Assembly (NCBI RefSeq): GCF_016634425.1
Contig: NZ_JAEPES010000004.1
Coordinates: 348,925 to 412,924 of the forward strand
Length of the DNA: 64,000 bases
From: Lacisediminihabitans changchengi
GTDB lineage: Bacteria; Actinomycetota; Actinomycetes; Actinomycetales; Microbacteriaceae
Direction: 5' to 3'
The position numbers were made by a program, and so were the translations under genes. Shown piece after piece: positions 17,385-26,236 of this stretch. The stretch's first letter is position 1. Every line of letters starts with the position of its first letter. The notes under the pieces are model-generated. The model did no database searches. It had not been told where the DNA came from and saw only the letters and a list, made by a program, of their open reading frames with translations.

Positions 17385-17758
17385 GCGCCATCGTCTTCCT
17401 CGCGGTCGTGGTGGTCGGCGCGGTCGGCGCACTGCTCCGGTACGGCCTATCGCAGGCCCTCGCCCGCTACGCGTGGTTCCCTTGGGCCGTGCTCGTCGTC
17501 AACGTCGTCGGCGCCGCGATCGGTGGAGTGTTCCTGGCGCTCCTGCATCATGCCGGCCTGGCCGACGAGTGGTACACAATCGCCGTCACCGGGTTCGCGG
17601 GCGGCCTCACCACTTTCAGCACCTGGTCGGTGCAGACGATCCTCTTGGTGATGACCGGCCACTGGCGCACGGCCGCGGTGAGCGTCGGCCTCAATCTCGT
17701 GGCCGGGTTCGCCGCCGTGGCCGCGGCGTACGGCATCGTGACGGCCGCTGTCGGCTGA
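17381..17758 (+). CDS. crcB: Fluoride exporter CrcB/Fluc, subunit 2
   Basis: 125-residue partner of the preceding gene, with GAVGALLRYG, NVVGAAIGG and GFAGGLTTFSTWS. Charge distribution differs from subunit 1, consistent with opposite topology. ATGA overlap gives coupled translation. Confidence 0.93.
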   Translation: MSAIVFLAVVVVGAVGALLRYGLSQALARYAWFPWAVLVVNVVGAAIGGVFLALLHHAGLADEWYTIAVTGFAGGLTTFSTWSVQTILLVMTGHWRTAAVSVGLNLVAGFAAVAAAYGIVTAAVG

Positions 17759-17789
17759 TTCGCCGCGCGTGCCGGGACGTGTCGGCGAA
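17759..17789. terminator. Stem-loop between convergent crcB and lacI-type gene
   Basis: TTCGCCG (17759-17765) pairs with CGGCGAA (17783-17789) right after the crcB stop and before the convergent LacI stop. There is no T-run, so this is a candidate only. Confidence 0.45.
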
Positions 17790-17806
17790 ATGGCCCGACA
17801 GTACGG

Positions 17807-18841
17807 CTAGCTCAGGGCGAGGGTGCGGGTGACGAGGCGCGGGGTGATGAGTCGGTGTCGGGCATCCGTTGCCTCGGCATCCCACCCCACGACATCGTTG
17901 CCACGCTCGCCCAGCAGCAACATCAAAACCCCGTCGGCCACCTCGTCCACCGGCTGCTCGACGCTCGAAAGGCCGATGGCCGCGGCGACGGGGGTGTTGT
18001 CGTAGCCGATTACCGGGATGTCCGGGCCGAGCGCCAGCAGGGCACCCAGCGCGAGCGAGTCGCTTGCGCTGACGACCCCCTCCAGCACGACTCCCGAGTC
18101 GAGCAGCGCGCGCACGGCGTCGCGGCCCTGCGCGACGCCGTCTTCGGAGGCGACATCGAGTGCCGCGATCTCGCCCTCGGTCAGCGCGGTCGTCTCGCGC
18201 AGGGCATCCCGCCAGCCTCGGCGACGGTCGTCTCCGGTGCCCGATGGGCTCGGCCAGCCGAGGAAGGCGATCCGCTCGGCGCCTGACGCCGTGAGCGATC
18301 GGGTGGCTTCGCGAAGTCCTGCCCACCCGTCCACATCGACCCAGCGGTGCTGGGGATCGTCCATGTCGTCGATGCCCCACGGTCGCCCGAAGGTGACGAA
18401 GGGCACGTCGTTCTCGATCAGCCATTCGGTGCGGGTGTCGCCGTAGAACGTCGAGGTGAGCACGAAAGCGTCAACATCGGCGCCGTCGCGCAGGCGCGCG
18501 AACTGGCGGATCTCGTCGTCGGGATCGCGAGCGGTGAACAGGGTGATGCGCAGCCCGCGGGCATCTGCCTTTTCGGTGAGGGCGTGCAGAAAGCGGTCGA
18601 GCACGGCGCCGGAGATTCCGTTCGCCATCGGGTCGAGCCGCACACCGATGGTGGAACTCTTGCGGGTGCGAAGGCGCCGAGCGGATGCGTGCGGCCGGTA
18701 GCCAAGCTGCCGGATCGCTTCTTCGACCCTCTCCCGGGTGGCTGGGCGAACCAACTCCGGCGAATTGAGAACGTTCGACACGGTCTGTCGCGAGACGCCG
18801 GCCATGCGCCCGACGTCGAGCACGGTGGGGAGCTGCGTCAC
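17807..18841 (-). CDS. LacI-family sugar-operon repressor
   Basis: 344-residue repressor. Residues 1-60: LacI helix-turn-helix (TVLDVGRMAGVSRQTVSNVLN) and hinge (RLGYRPHASARRLR type); 65-340: periplasmic-binding-protein-like sensor. Start is GTG 18841, preceded by GGAGG; the longer frame to 18934 adds non-family residues. It is divergent from the sugar ABC operon, and two palindromic operators lie in between, so it is very likely that operon's regulator. Confidence 0.93.
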   Translation of the reverse strand: MTQLPTVLDVGRMAGVSRQTVSNVLNSPELVRPATRERVEEAIRQLGYRPHASARRLRTRKSSTIGVRLDPMANGISGAVLDRFLHALTEKADARGLRITLFTARDPDDEIRQFARLRDGADVDAFVLTSTFYGDTRTEWLIENDVPFVTFGRPWGIDDMDDPQHRWVDVDGWAGLREATRSLTASGAERIAFLGWPSPSGTGDDRRRGWRDALRETTALTEGEIAALDVASEDGVAQGRDAVRALLDSGVVLEGVVSASDSLALGALLALGPDIPVIGYDNTPVAAAIGLSSVEQPVDEVADGVLMLLLGERGNDVVGWDAEATDARHRLITPRLVTRTLALS

Positions 18842-18938
18842 GCCGACCTCCGCTCGGTATTCGATCGTTCCAGTGTGATCGAGGCTACCGCCTCCGCTGT
18901 TGACGGGCGGTGATGGCCGGGTTAGAGTCGACAACGAA

Positions 18939-18987
18939 TTTGATCGATCAAATAGCCGACGACGACGCCAGGTCTTGAACGATCAAA
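18939..18987. promoter_or_regulatory. Two LacI-type operators
   Basis: A perfect 16-bp palindrome ATTTGATCGATCAAAT at 18939-18954 and a one-mismatch copy TTGAACGATCAA at 18975-18986. Both centre on CG as expected for LacI-family sites. Their centres are 34 bp apart, so looping or cooperative binding is possible. Confidence 0.8.
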
Positions 18988-19135
18988 TAGCAACCCGATG
19001 GAGGGCGCATGCTGGCGAGATCGATGCCCGGCCACTCCCCCGTCTTGCCGGGATCCCCGTCCGCCGCAGCGGACATCCGCATCTCCGGCCCCCTCGCAGT
19101 GCCCACTCGGGCACCATCCCCCCAAGGAGAATCAC

Positions 19136-20386
19136 ATGCAACGACGCACTTCTCGCTGGCTCCTCGCCGGCGCCTTGGCCGCATCGGGAGCGCTCGCGCT
19201 CACCGGCTGCGGCTCCGGATTCAGTAGCGGAGGCAGCACCGACAACGGAGCGCTGACCTCCTCGAACAAGGCTCTGACCGTGTTGATCGGATCGAGCGGC
19301 GACGCAGAGACCGCTGCGGTCAAGTCCGCGGTAGCCGACTGGTCGAGCTCGTCCGGCACCACAGCGACCGTGTCGGCCGCCAGCGACCTCGCCCAGCAGC
19401 TTGCCCAGGGCTTCTCATCCGGCAAGCCTGCCGACGTGTTCTACCTCTCCACCGATGCGCTGGCCGGGTTCGCCTCGAACGGCTCTCTGCTCGCCTACGG
19501 CGACAAGTTGAGCAACAAAGGCGACTTCTATCCCAGCCTGGTCAAGTCGTTCACCTACGACAAGAAGTTCTACTGCGCGCCCAAGGACTTCTCGACGCTC
19601 GCTCTCGAGATCAACACCGACATGTGGAAGGCCGCTGGCCTCACGGATGCCGACGTGCCCACCACCTGGGACCAGCTCGAGACCGTCGCGAAAAAGCTCA
19701 CCACCGCCGACCACGTGGGTCTCGGCATCGGTGGCGAGTACGCCCGGGTGGGCGCCTTCATGACGCAGGCCGGTGGCAACCTGATGAACGCCGACAGCAC
19801 CAAGGCCACGGCCGACACCGAAGCGAACGTGACGGCGCTCGACTACGTCAAGAAGCTCGAGAACGATGGAACCCTGAAGTTCGCCAAGGATCTTGGCGCG
19901 GGGTGGGGCGGAGAGGCCTTCGGCAAGGGCCTCGCGGCGATGACGATCGAGGGCAACTGGATCACCGGCGGTCTGCAGGCCGACTACCCCGACCTCAAGT
20001 ACACGATTGTCCCGCTGCCGAAGGGGCCGGCCGGCGCCGGTACCCTGCAGTTCACCAACTGCTGGGGGATCGCCGCCGACAGCCCGAACCAGAAAGCCGC
20101 GCTGAAGCTGGTCGAGAAGCTGACCAGCGCGAGCGACCAGCTCGCCTTCTCGAAGGCATTCGGTCCGATGCCATCGATCCAGTCCGCTGCCGCCGAGTGG
20201 AAGAAGGCGAACCCGACCCTGGTTCCGTTCCTCGACGCCGCCGACTACGCCAAGGGCGTGCCGGCAGCCAAGGGTGCAGCTGACGTGGTGACCGACTTCA
20301 ACTCGAAAATCGAGAGCCTCGCCACCAGCGACCCGAAGACCATCCTCGAGTCGACCCAGAAGAACCTCGAAGCGCTGGTGAAGTAG
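19136..20386 (+). CDS. Sugar ABC transporter, substrate-binding lipoprotein
   Basis: 416-residue extracytoplasmic binding protein (family 1, maltose-binding-like). Signal RRTSRWLLAGALAASGALALTGCGSG with lipobox LTGC and lipidated Cys. Downstream: MTIEGNW and TPNQKAAL-like segments typical for the family. AAGGAGA precedes the ATG at 19136. First gene of a four-gene operon with two permeases and a glycosidase; an ATPase is missing here, so a shared MsiK-type ATPase encoded elsewhere is likely. Confidence 0.92.
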   Translation: MQRRTSRWLLAGALAASGALALTGCGSGFSSGGSTDNGALTSSNKALTVLIGSSGDAETAAVKSAVADWSSSSGTTATVSAASDLAQQLAQGFSSGKPADVFYLSTDALAGFASNGSLLAYGDKLSNKGDFYPSLVKSFTYDKKFYCAPKDFSTLALEINTDMWKAAGLTDADVPTTWDQLETVAKKLTTADHVGLGIGGEYARVGAFMTQAGGNLMNADSTKATADTEANVTALDYVKKLENDGTLKFAKDLGAGWGGEAFGKGLAAMTIEGNWITGGLQADYPDLKYTIVPLPKGPAGAGTLQFTNCWGIAADSPNQKAALKLVEKLTSASDQLAFSKAFGPMPSIQSAAAEWKKANPTLVPFLDAADYAKGVPAAKGAADVVTDFNSKIESLATSDPKTILESTQKNLEALVK

Positions 20387-20388
20387 CG

Positions 20389-21534
20389 ATGACGACCATC
20401 CCGAGGCAGCCGAGGCTCTCCGAACGGCGCCGGGCATCCGGTATCCGTCGCGGTGAGGCCGCCTCGGGGTGGCTGTTCACCGCGCCGATGCTGGTCCTGC
20501 TCGGACTGTTTTTGGTGATCCCGGTGCTCATGGCGCTGTCGGTGAGCTTCTCCGACTGGGGTGGGCGCGGCAGCCCGTTTGCGGGCGGCGTGGGTTTCGT
20601 CGGCCTCAAGAACTACGCGGCGCTGCTGGGCGGCGGCGGTCTCGCCGAGCAGGACTTCGGCACCGCCCTGAAGAACAACGCCTGGTACGTCGTGCTGGTA
20701 GTTCCGCTGCAGACAGCGGTTGCCATGTTCCTCGCGGTCATGGTGAACCGGCAGATCCTCAAGGGTCGAGGCTTCTTTCGCACCGCGTTCTACTTCCCCT
20801 CGGTAACCAGTTCGGTCGCGATCACCGTGCTCTGGCTGTTCCTGTTCAACTCGACCGGCGCGGTCAACAAGCTGTTGTCGTTCATCGGGGTTACCGGGCC
20901 GAACTGGTTCAACGACCCCAACGGGATCTTCCACTTCGGGGTCGATACGGGCCCGGCGTTTCTTGAAAAATCGACGGCCCTCGGCATCCCGCTGTGGGAC
21001 TGGGTGGGCGGGCCATCCGTCGCCATGTCCGCGTTCGTTCTCCTCGCCATCTTCACCACCAGCGGCACCTTCATGCTGCTGTTCGTCGCTGCGCTGCAGA
21101 ACCTCAGCGGCGAGGTCTACGAGGCGGCCGAGATGGATGGTGCGAACGGTTGGCAACGCTTCTGGCGAGTTACCCTGCCGCAGCTGCGACCCACGCTGTT
21201 CACGGTGTTGACACTCGGACTGATCGGGTGCTGGCAGGTGTTCGACCAGATCTACACCGGCACCAAAGGCGCACCGGGCAAGACCACGCTGACGCCCGCA
21301 TACCTCTCCTATCAGGCCGCATTCCAGAATCAGCAGTGGGGTCAGGGCGCCGCGATCGCCTTCCTTCTGTTCGTGATCATCGTGCTGTTCACTCTGCTGC
21401 AACGCTGGGTGCTGTCGGAGAAGAAGGTGTCCAAGCGACGCATGCGCGCCTACCAGCTGCCACCGGGCGGCAATGGCGACGCCAATTACGCAATCGCCGC
21501 GACGGCGACGACCAGGCGGGGTGACGACTCATGA
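20389..21534 (+). CDS. Sugar ABC transporter permease (MalF-like)
   Basis: 381-residue inner-membrane permease with six main helices and an extra periplasmic loop (~residues 165-200). The EAA loop EAAEMDGANGWQRFWRVTLPQL-type signature contacts the ATPase. Begins 2 bp after the binding-protein gene and overlaps the next permease by 4 bp. Confidence 0.94.
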   Translation: MTTIPRQPRLSERRRASGIRRGEAASGWLFTAPMLVLLGLFLVIPVLMALSVSFSDWGGRGSPFAGGVGFVGLKNYAALLGGGGLAEQDFGTALKNNAWYVVLVVPLQTAVAMFLAVMVNRQILKGRGFFRTAFYFPSVTSSVAITVLWLFLFNSTGAVNKLLSFIGVTGPNWFNDPNGIFHFGVDTGPAFLEKSTALGIPLWDWVGGPSVAMSAFVLLAIFTTSGTFMLLFVAALQNLSGEVYEAAEMDGANGWQRFWRVTLPQLRPTLFTVLTLGLIGCWQVFDQIYTGTKGAPGKTTLTPAYLSYQAAFQNQQWGQGAAIAFLLFVIIVLFTLLQRWVLSEKKVSKRRMRAYQLPPGGNGDANYAIAATATTRRGDDS

Positions 21535-22397
21535 CCACCCCGACTCTCCACCGGCGCGAGACCACCCCAAGCCGCGTCATCCTCGGCCGCTCTGTGCTCT
21601 ACGCGGTGCTGATCGCCATCGCGGTGATCTACATCTTCCCGTTTCTCATCGACGTCGCGACGTCGTTCAAGACCGAACCGGATGCCGCGAAAGACCCGCT
21701 CTCGCTGGTGCCGGCCACGATCACCACCGCCGCCTACGAGAAGCTGTTTCTCAATTCGGACTTCCCGATCTGGTTCAAGAACTCGGCCATCGTCACCATC
21801 GTCGTCACCCTGGGACGGGTGTTCTTCGATTCCCTCGCGGGCTATGCGCTGGCGCGACTGCACTTTCGCGGGCGCTCGGTGATCTTCGCCGGGTTGATCG
21901 GCGTGATGTCGGTGCCGAGCGTCGTCTTGCTCATCCCGAAGTTTCTGGTGATCAACCAGCTCGGCATCTACGACTCCTATGCGGGCATGATCATCCCGCT
22001 GCTCACCGACGCGGCCGGCATCTTCATCATGAAGAACTTCTTCGAGTCGATTCCCCAGAGCGTGGAGGAGCAAGCCCGCATCGACGGTGCAGGAACATTC
22101 CGGGTCTTCTGGTCAGTGGTGCTGCCGATGGCGCGCCCGGCTCTCATCACGATCATCATCCTGTCGTTTCAGGGTTCGTGGAACGAGCTCAGCCACTTCA
22201 TCATCTCGACCCAGTCGCCGGACCTCACCACTCTGACCAAGGGTGTTGCGTCCCTCGCGTCGGGACAGCTGAGCCAGGGTACGCAGTATCCGCTCAAGCT
22301 GGCCGCGGCCGCGATCATGACCATCCCGGTCGCAATCGTGTTCTTCATCTTCCAGAAACGGATCATGAACAACAGCGACGGTGCGGTCAAGGAATGA
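21531..22397 (+). CDS. Sugar ABC transporter permease (MalG-like)
   Basis: 288-residue permease, six helices, EAA-type loop EEQARIDGAGTFRVFWSVVLP. Partner of the upstream MalF-like subunit; the start ATG overlaps that gene's stop. Ends with the positive KRIMNNSDG tail common in MalG proteins. Confidence 0.94.
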   Translation: MTTPTLHRRETTPSRVILGRSVLYAVLIAIAVIYIFPFLIDVATSFKTEPDAAKDPLSLVPATITTAAYEKLFLNSDFPIWFKNSAIVTIVVTLGRVFFDSLAGYALARLHFRGRSVIFAGLIGVMSVPSVVLLIPKFLVINQLGIYDSYAGMIIPLLTDAAGIFIMKNFFESIPQSVEEQARIDGAGTFRVFWSVVLPMARPALITIIILSFQGSWNELSHFIISTQSPDLTTLTKGVASLASGQLSQGTQYPLKLAAAAIMTIPVAIVFFIFQKRIMNNSDGAVKE

Positions 22398-22440
22398 CCG
22401 CACCACTCTGCTCCCTCCCCCCGACCTCCTGAGGAAATAC

Positions 22441-24471
22441 ATGGTTTCACAGCCCCTGCTCCACGACGCGACGGTAATCCTGCGCGCGCCCACCCAGGCG
22501 TGGTCTGCGCCGGATGGTGCCATCGGCGACAAGCCCATCCACGGCATCTACCATTCGGATGTGCGGGTCGTGTCGAGCGAAACGGTGACGGTCGGCGACC
22601 TCCCGGGCGAGCACATCGCCACCTCCCCCGGTGCTGCGGACACCGTCACCTTCGTGTCGCTGCTGCGGCACCTGGACGACACCGCCCCCGACCCCCGGGT
22701 GCGCGCCCTCCTCACCCGGACGGTGACCGCCGGCGGTGCCAGCAGCACACTGACGGTGGAGTCCACCCTCACCCAAGACGTGACCACCACCGTCGTCGTG
22801 CGCATCGAGAGTGACCTGGCCGCCATGGAGCTCGTCAAGTCGGGCGACCGTGGCGAGCCGGTGACCATCGACGTGGTCGGCGCTACCGCATCCTGGTCGA
22901 ACGGACCGGTGTCGGCATCCGTCACCGCCGCGGGCGCCGAACTGGTTACCGACGAGCGCGCACTCGAGCTGCGCTGGACCGTGCTCATCCCCGCCAAGGG
23001 CTCTGTCGATGTCGGCTGGCATTACACGATGTCCGATGCCGAGGCGGTGGTGCGGGGCGTGACCACCCCGGTGCCGTGGAGCGTGCCCGTGCTGGCCGCC
23101 GGCGACGATCGGCTCGCGCGCTGGGTGAGCCGCGCGCTCGACGACCTCGACGGGCTGCGGTTGACCACGGCGCACTCCTCCGGCGAGTTTCTCGCCGCCG
23201 GCGCGCCATGGTTTTTCACCCTGTTCGGGCGTGACTCGATCTGGGCCGCGCGCTTCATGCTGCCGCTCGGAACGGCGCTCGCTGCAGACACCCTGCGGGT
23301 GCTCGCCGGGCTTCAGGGAACGACATCCGTCGCGGAGACCGCCGAGCAGCCGGGAAAGGTCATGCACGAGCTGCGCCGAGGTCAGCTGACCATTCCCGGT
23401 GAGGGAATCTCGCTGCCACCGCTGTACTACGGCACGGTCGACGCCACCCCGCTCTGGGCCTGCCTGCTTCACGACGCCTGGCGCTGGGGGATGCCCGACG
23501 ACGAGGTGCGCGCGCTGCTGCCGAACCTGGTCGCTGCACTGGAGTGGATGCGCGACTTCGGGGATGCCGACGGCGACGGGCTGCTCGAATACGTCGACGA
23601 GACGGGCCACGGACTGTCGAATCAGGGCTGGAAAGACTCGGGCGACTCGGTCCAGTGGCGCGATGGCAGCCTGGCCGAGGGGCCGATCGCGCTCTGTGAG
23701 GTGCAGGCATATGCCTACGAGGCCGCGACGCATGGTGCCGATCTGCTCGATCACTTCGGGCTTCCCGGCGCGGACGAATGGCGCGCATGGGCAGCTCGGC
23801 TGCAGACGCGGTTTCGTGAGATGTTCTGGATCGCGAGCGACGACGGCGCCTACCCGGCGATCGCTCTCGACGCTCAGAAGCGCGCGGTCGATACCGTGAC
23901 CAGCAACCTGGGCCATCTGCTCGGTACGGGGCTGCTGGATGACCGCGAGGCGCGCCTGGTAGCCCGCCGTCTGGGCTCACCCGAGCTCGACTCCGGCTAC
24001 GGACTGCGCACCATGTCCACCGACTCGGTCGGGTATTGGCCCTTGAGCTATCACGGCGGCAGCGTCTGGGCTCACGACACCGCCATCGCCATTTCCGGGC
24101 TCACGCGAGACGGCTTCCACGCCGAGGCCAGCTCGCTCGCCTCCGGTCTGCTGGCCGCGGCCGCCGGATTCGACTACCGGATGCCGGAGCTGCACTCCGG
24201 CGATGCCGCGGCCGCGACATCCGTTCCCCTTCCGTACCCCGCCGCCTGCCGCCCACAAGCCTGGTCGGCCGCGGCCGCGATCTCGGTGCTGGGCAGCACG
24301 CTCGGACTCGTGCCATCGGCTCAGGACGGCAGCCTGCACGTCTCGCCGTCGACCACGGTGGGCGCGCTCTCGGTCTCCGGCCTACGACTCGGGACAGCGG
24401 ATGTCGCGATCCAGGTCAGCACAGACGGCGAGGTCATCGCGGCCTCCGGCGCCGACATCACGGTCGGCTAA
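22441..24471 (+). CDS. Glycogen-debranching-like glycoside hydrolase
   Basis: 676-residue cytosolic enzyme of the amylo-alpha-1,6-glucosidase group. Residues 1-210 resemble the N-terminal beta domain of bacterial debranching enzymes; 220-600 form an (alpha/alpha)6 barrel with FFTLFGRDSIWAARF, GWKDSGDSVQW and AYAYEAA. RBS TGAGGAAA lies before ATG 22441, 43 bp after the permease gene. Cytosolic location downstream of a sugar importer suggests it hydrolyses the imported oligosaccharide, perhaps an alpha-glucan. Exact specificity unknown. Confidence 0.85.
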   Translation: MVSQPLLHDATVILRAPTQAWSAPDGAIGDKPIHGIYHSDVRVVSSETVTVGDLPGEHIATSPGAADTVTFVSLLRHLDDTAPDPRVRALLTRTVTAGGASSTLTVESTLTQDVTTTVVVRIESDLAAMELVKSGDRGEPVTIDVVGATASWSNGPVSASVTAAGAELVTDERALELRWTVLIPAKGSVDVGWHYTMSDAEAVVRGVTTPVPWSVPVLAAGDDRLARWVSRALDDLDGLRLTTAHSSGEFLAAGAPWFFTLFGRDSIWAARFMLPLGTALAADTLRVLAGLQGTTSVAETAEQPGKVMHELRRGQLTIPGEGISLPPLYYGTVDATPLWACLLHDAWRWGMPDDEVRALLPNLVAALEWMRDFGDADGDGLLEYVDETGHGLSNQGWKDSGDSVQWRDGSLAEGPIALCEVQAYAYEAATHGADLLDHFGLPGADEWRAWAARLQTRFREMFWIASDDGAYPAIALDAQKRAVDTVTSNLGHLLGTGLLDDREARLVARRLGSPELDSGYGLRTMSTDSVGYWPLSYHGGSVWAHDTAIAISGLTRDGFHAEASSLASGLLAAAAGFDYRMPELHSGDAAAATSVPLPYPAACRPQAWSAAAAISVLGSTLGLVPSAQDGSLHVSPSTTVGALSVSGLRLGTADVAIQVSTDGEVIAASGADITVG

Positions 24472-24480
24472 TTCCGCCGA

Positions 24481-24570
24481 TTGAGTAGCGCCCGGGGAAC
24501 GAGGACGCGCATCGAAATCCACCACGGAATGGGTTTCGATACGGCTGCTCCTTCGTCGCGGCCTACTCAA
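24481..24570. repeat. GAGTAGCGC palindromic repeat, copy 1
   Basis: Imperfect inverted repeat with arms 24481-24520 and 24531-24570, beginning TTGAGTAGCGC and ending in CTACTCAA; inner ends are ATCGAAATCC / GGGTTTCGAT. It lies between two convergent genes. Related copies occur at 26072, 29401 and 48834. Confidence 0.88.
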
Positions 24571-24581
24571 CCCACGAGGGG

Positions 24582-25679
24582 CTAGTGAGCGAGGTTCGAG
24601 AGGGTCGCCACAACCTGGCGGGCGATCATCCGTCCGGCGCGGTTGGCACCGATGGTGCTCGCCTGCGGGCCGTAGCCGGCGAAGAAGATGCGCGGATCTT
24701 TCCAGGATGCGCCCTGGCCGACCAGCATTCCTCCCTCCTTCTCGCGCAGCTTGAGTGGTGCGAGGTGACGCAGCTCCGGGCGGAACCCGGTTGACCAGAT
24801 GATCGCGTCGGCGTGCTGGAAGCTGCCGTCGGCCATGCGTACGCCATCCGGTTCGATGGCGGTGAACATCGGCTTCGCGTCGAGAACGCCCCGCTCGATG
24901 CCGGCCTGGATGCGGCGGGTGCGGGGCACTCCGGTTCCACTCACGATGCTCGGCAGCGCGCGGCCGGCGCGGGCCGCCTCATCCTGCATGGCCACCGCGG
25001 CGACCGCCGTCTCCACATCGAACTCGCCGTCGCTGAACTCCACTGGGCGTCGGCTGACCCAGGTGAGGTGCGCTGCCACGTTCTCGAGCTCGAGCAGAAA
25101 GCCGATCGCAGAGGTGCCGCCGCCGACCACCACGACATCCTGGTCCGCGAACTCCTCGGCACTGACGTAGTCGGTGGTGTTGACGTGGCGCCCGGCGAAC
25201 TCTGCCATTCCGGGGTACCAGGGCAGAAACGGCGAGCCCCAGGTGCCGGTGGCGTTTACGACGATGTCGGTGACGATCTCGTCTCGGCCGTCGGCGCCGA
25301 CGTATTCGACGATGAGTTCCGTGCCGCGGTTATAGACACTCTTCACCTCGGCGGGGCGCACGATGGGCAGCGCGAAATGTTGCTCGTACCGCTCGTAATA
25401 GTCGGCAACGACGTCTTTCGCCGGTGCATGGCGGTCCGCGGTCTCGAAGCTGATCCCGAGCTCATCCATGCCGGGCAGGTCGTTGATGCGGTGCGCGGAA
25501 CCGATGCGAAGAGCTTCCCACCGAAACTGCCAGGCGCCGCCGGTGGACGGACCACGATCGAGCACCACATATTCGGTGCCGGGCTGCAGCCCGAGCCTGC
25601 GCACGTAATACGACACCGAAAGCCCGGCCTGACCGGCTCCGATCACCACAACGGAGGTGCGCGAGGGGGCAGATATCAC
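24582..25679 (-). CDS. FAD/NADPH-dependent monooxygenase (CzcO/FMO-like)
   Basis: 365-residue flavoprotein. FAD Rossmann motif GAGQAGLS at residues 13-20 and a second nucleotide-binding VVVVGGGTSA near 180. IIWSTGF lies near the C-terminus. It should oxygenate a soft nucleophile or ketone, or be a thioredoxin-reductase-like relative; substrate unknown. GTG start at 25679. Confidence 0.88.
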   Translation of the reverse strand: MISAPSRTSVVVIGAGQAGLSVSYYVRRLGLQPGTEYVVLDRGPSTGGAWQFRWEALRIGSAHRINDLPGMDELGISFETADRHAPAKDVVADYYERYEQHFALPIVRPAEVKSVYNRGTELIVEYVGADGRDEIVTDIVVNATGTWGSPFLPWYPGMAEFAGRHVNTTDYVSAEEFADQDVVVVGGGTSAIGFLLELENVAAHLTWVSRRPVEFSDGEFDVETAVAAVAMQDEAARAGRALPSIVSGTGVPRTRRIQAGIERGVLDAKPMFTAIEPDGVRMADGSFQHADAIIWSTGFRPELRHLAPLKLREKEGGMLVGQGASWKDPRIFFAGYGPQASTIGANRAGRMIARQVVATLSNLAH

Positions 25680-25739
25680 GCGACAACGTTAGCCGCCCAG
25701 GGTGAGAGCCAGGGCAACGAGCGGGCACAAGCTCGCATG

Positions 25740-25756
25740 CTAAAGTTATGCTTTAG
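25740..25756. promoter_or_regulatory. Small AT-rich dyad CTAAAG-N5-CTTTAG
   Basis: Lies in the 150-bp divergent gap between the monooxygenase and the DUF3073 gene. It contains TATGCT, which could be a -10 box. Only a candidate. Confidence 0.35.
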
Positions 25757-25829
25757 ATTTTGTGGATCCGTTGGTCGGTCCCGGGCTTCTCATCTCTCAC
25801 CCGGGCAAGAATCGTGAGGGGGTCAAGCC

Positions 25830-26063
25830 ATGGGGCGCGGCCGTCAAAAAGCTAAGCACACGAAGGTAGCCCGGGAGCTGAAATATTTCAGCCCGGACAC
25901 CAACTACAACGCGCTCGAGCGCGAGCTGACGCATCCCTCCACGGGCGCTCCCGTCGACCCGAAGCTCGAAGAAGATCTCGAGAAGTGGCCGGAGTTCAAC
26001 TCCGTCGTCGACGACGATGATGACTACGAGGAATACACCCCGGGTCAGGGTCGCACGGCGTAA
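25830..26063 (+). CDS. DUF3073 family small protein
   Basis: 77-residue hydrophilic protein. Basic N-terminus (MGRGRQKAKHTKVARELKYF) and a strongly acidic C-terminal run of aspartates. This family is widespread and short in actinobacteria and often sits next to purM, as here. Function unknown; the charge pattern fits an RNA- or ribosome-associated protein (inference). A GAGG sequence precedes the ATG. Confidence 0.9.
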   Translation: MGRGRQKAKHTKVARELKYFSPDTNYNALERELTHPSTGAPVDPKLEEDLEKWPEFNSVVDDDDDYEEYTPGQGRTA

Positions 26064-26071
26064 CTGGCTCT

Positions 26072-26218
26072 CCGTCGGTTGAGTAGCGCGCGAGGAACGA
26101 GCACGCGTATCGAAACCCACCACGTGACTGGTCTCGATGCGCGGACGCGCCAGAGCGCGTGCGCTACTCGACCGACGAAGTGGGCAGCGCGTGCGCTACT
26201 CGACCGACGAAGTAGGCG
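26072..26218. repeat. GAGTAGCGC palindromic repeat, copy 2, with 32-bp tandem duplication
   Basis: Arms 26072-26119 (CCGTCGGTTGAGTAGCGCGC...) and 26130-26177. The outer right arm is duplicated in tandem: 26155-26186 and 26187-26218 are near-identical 32-bp units. Located between convergent DUF3073 and purM. Confidence 0.85.
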
Positions 26219-26236
26219 ACGCGCCGTTACGCGCCG

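Noticed and set aside
19009..19227. Small open frame in the leader of the sugar operon
   Set aside because: It overlaps the signal peptide of the binding protein in another frame and has no ribosome site or family features.
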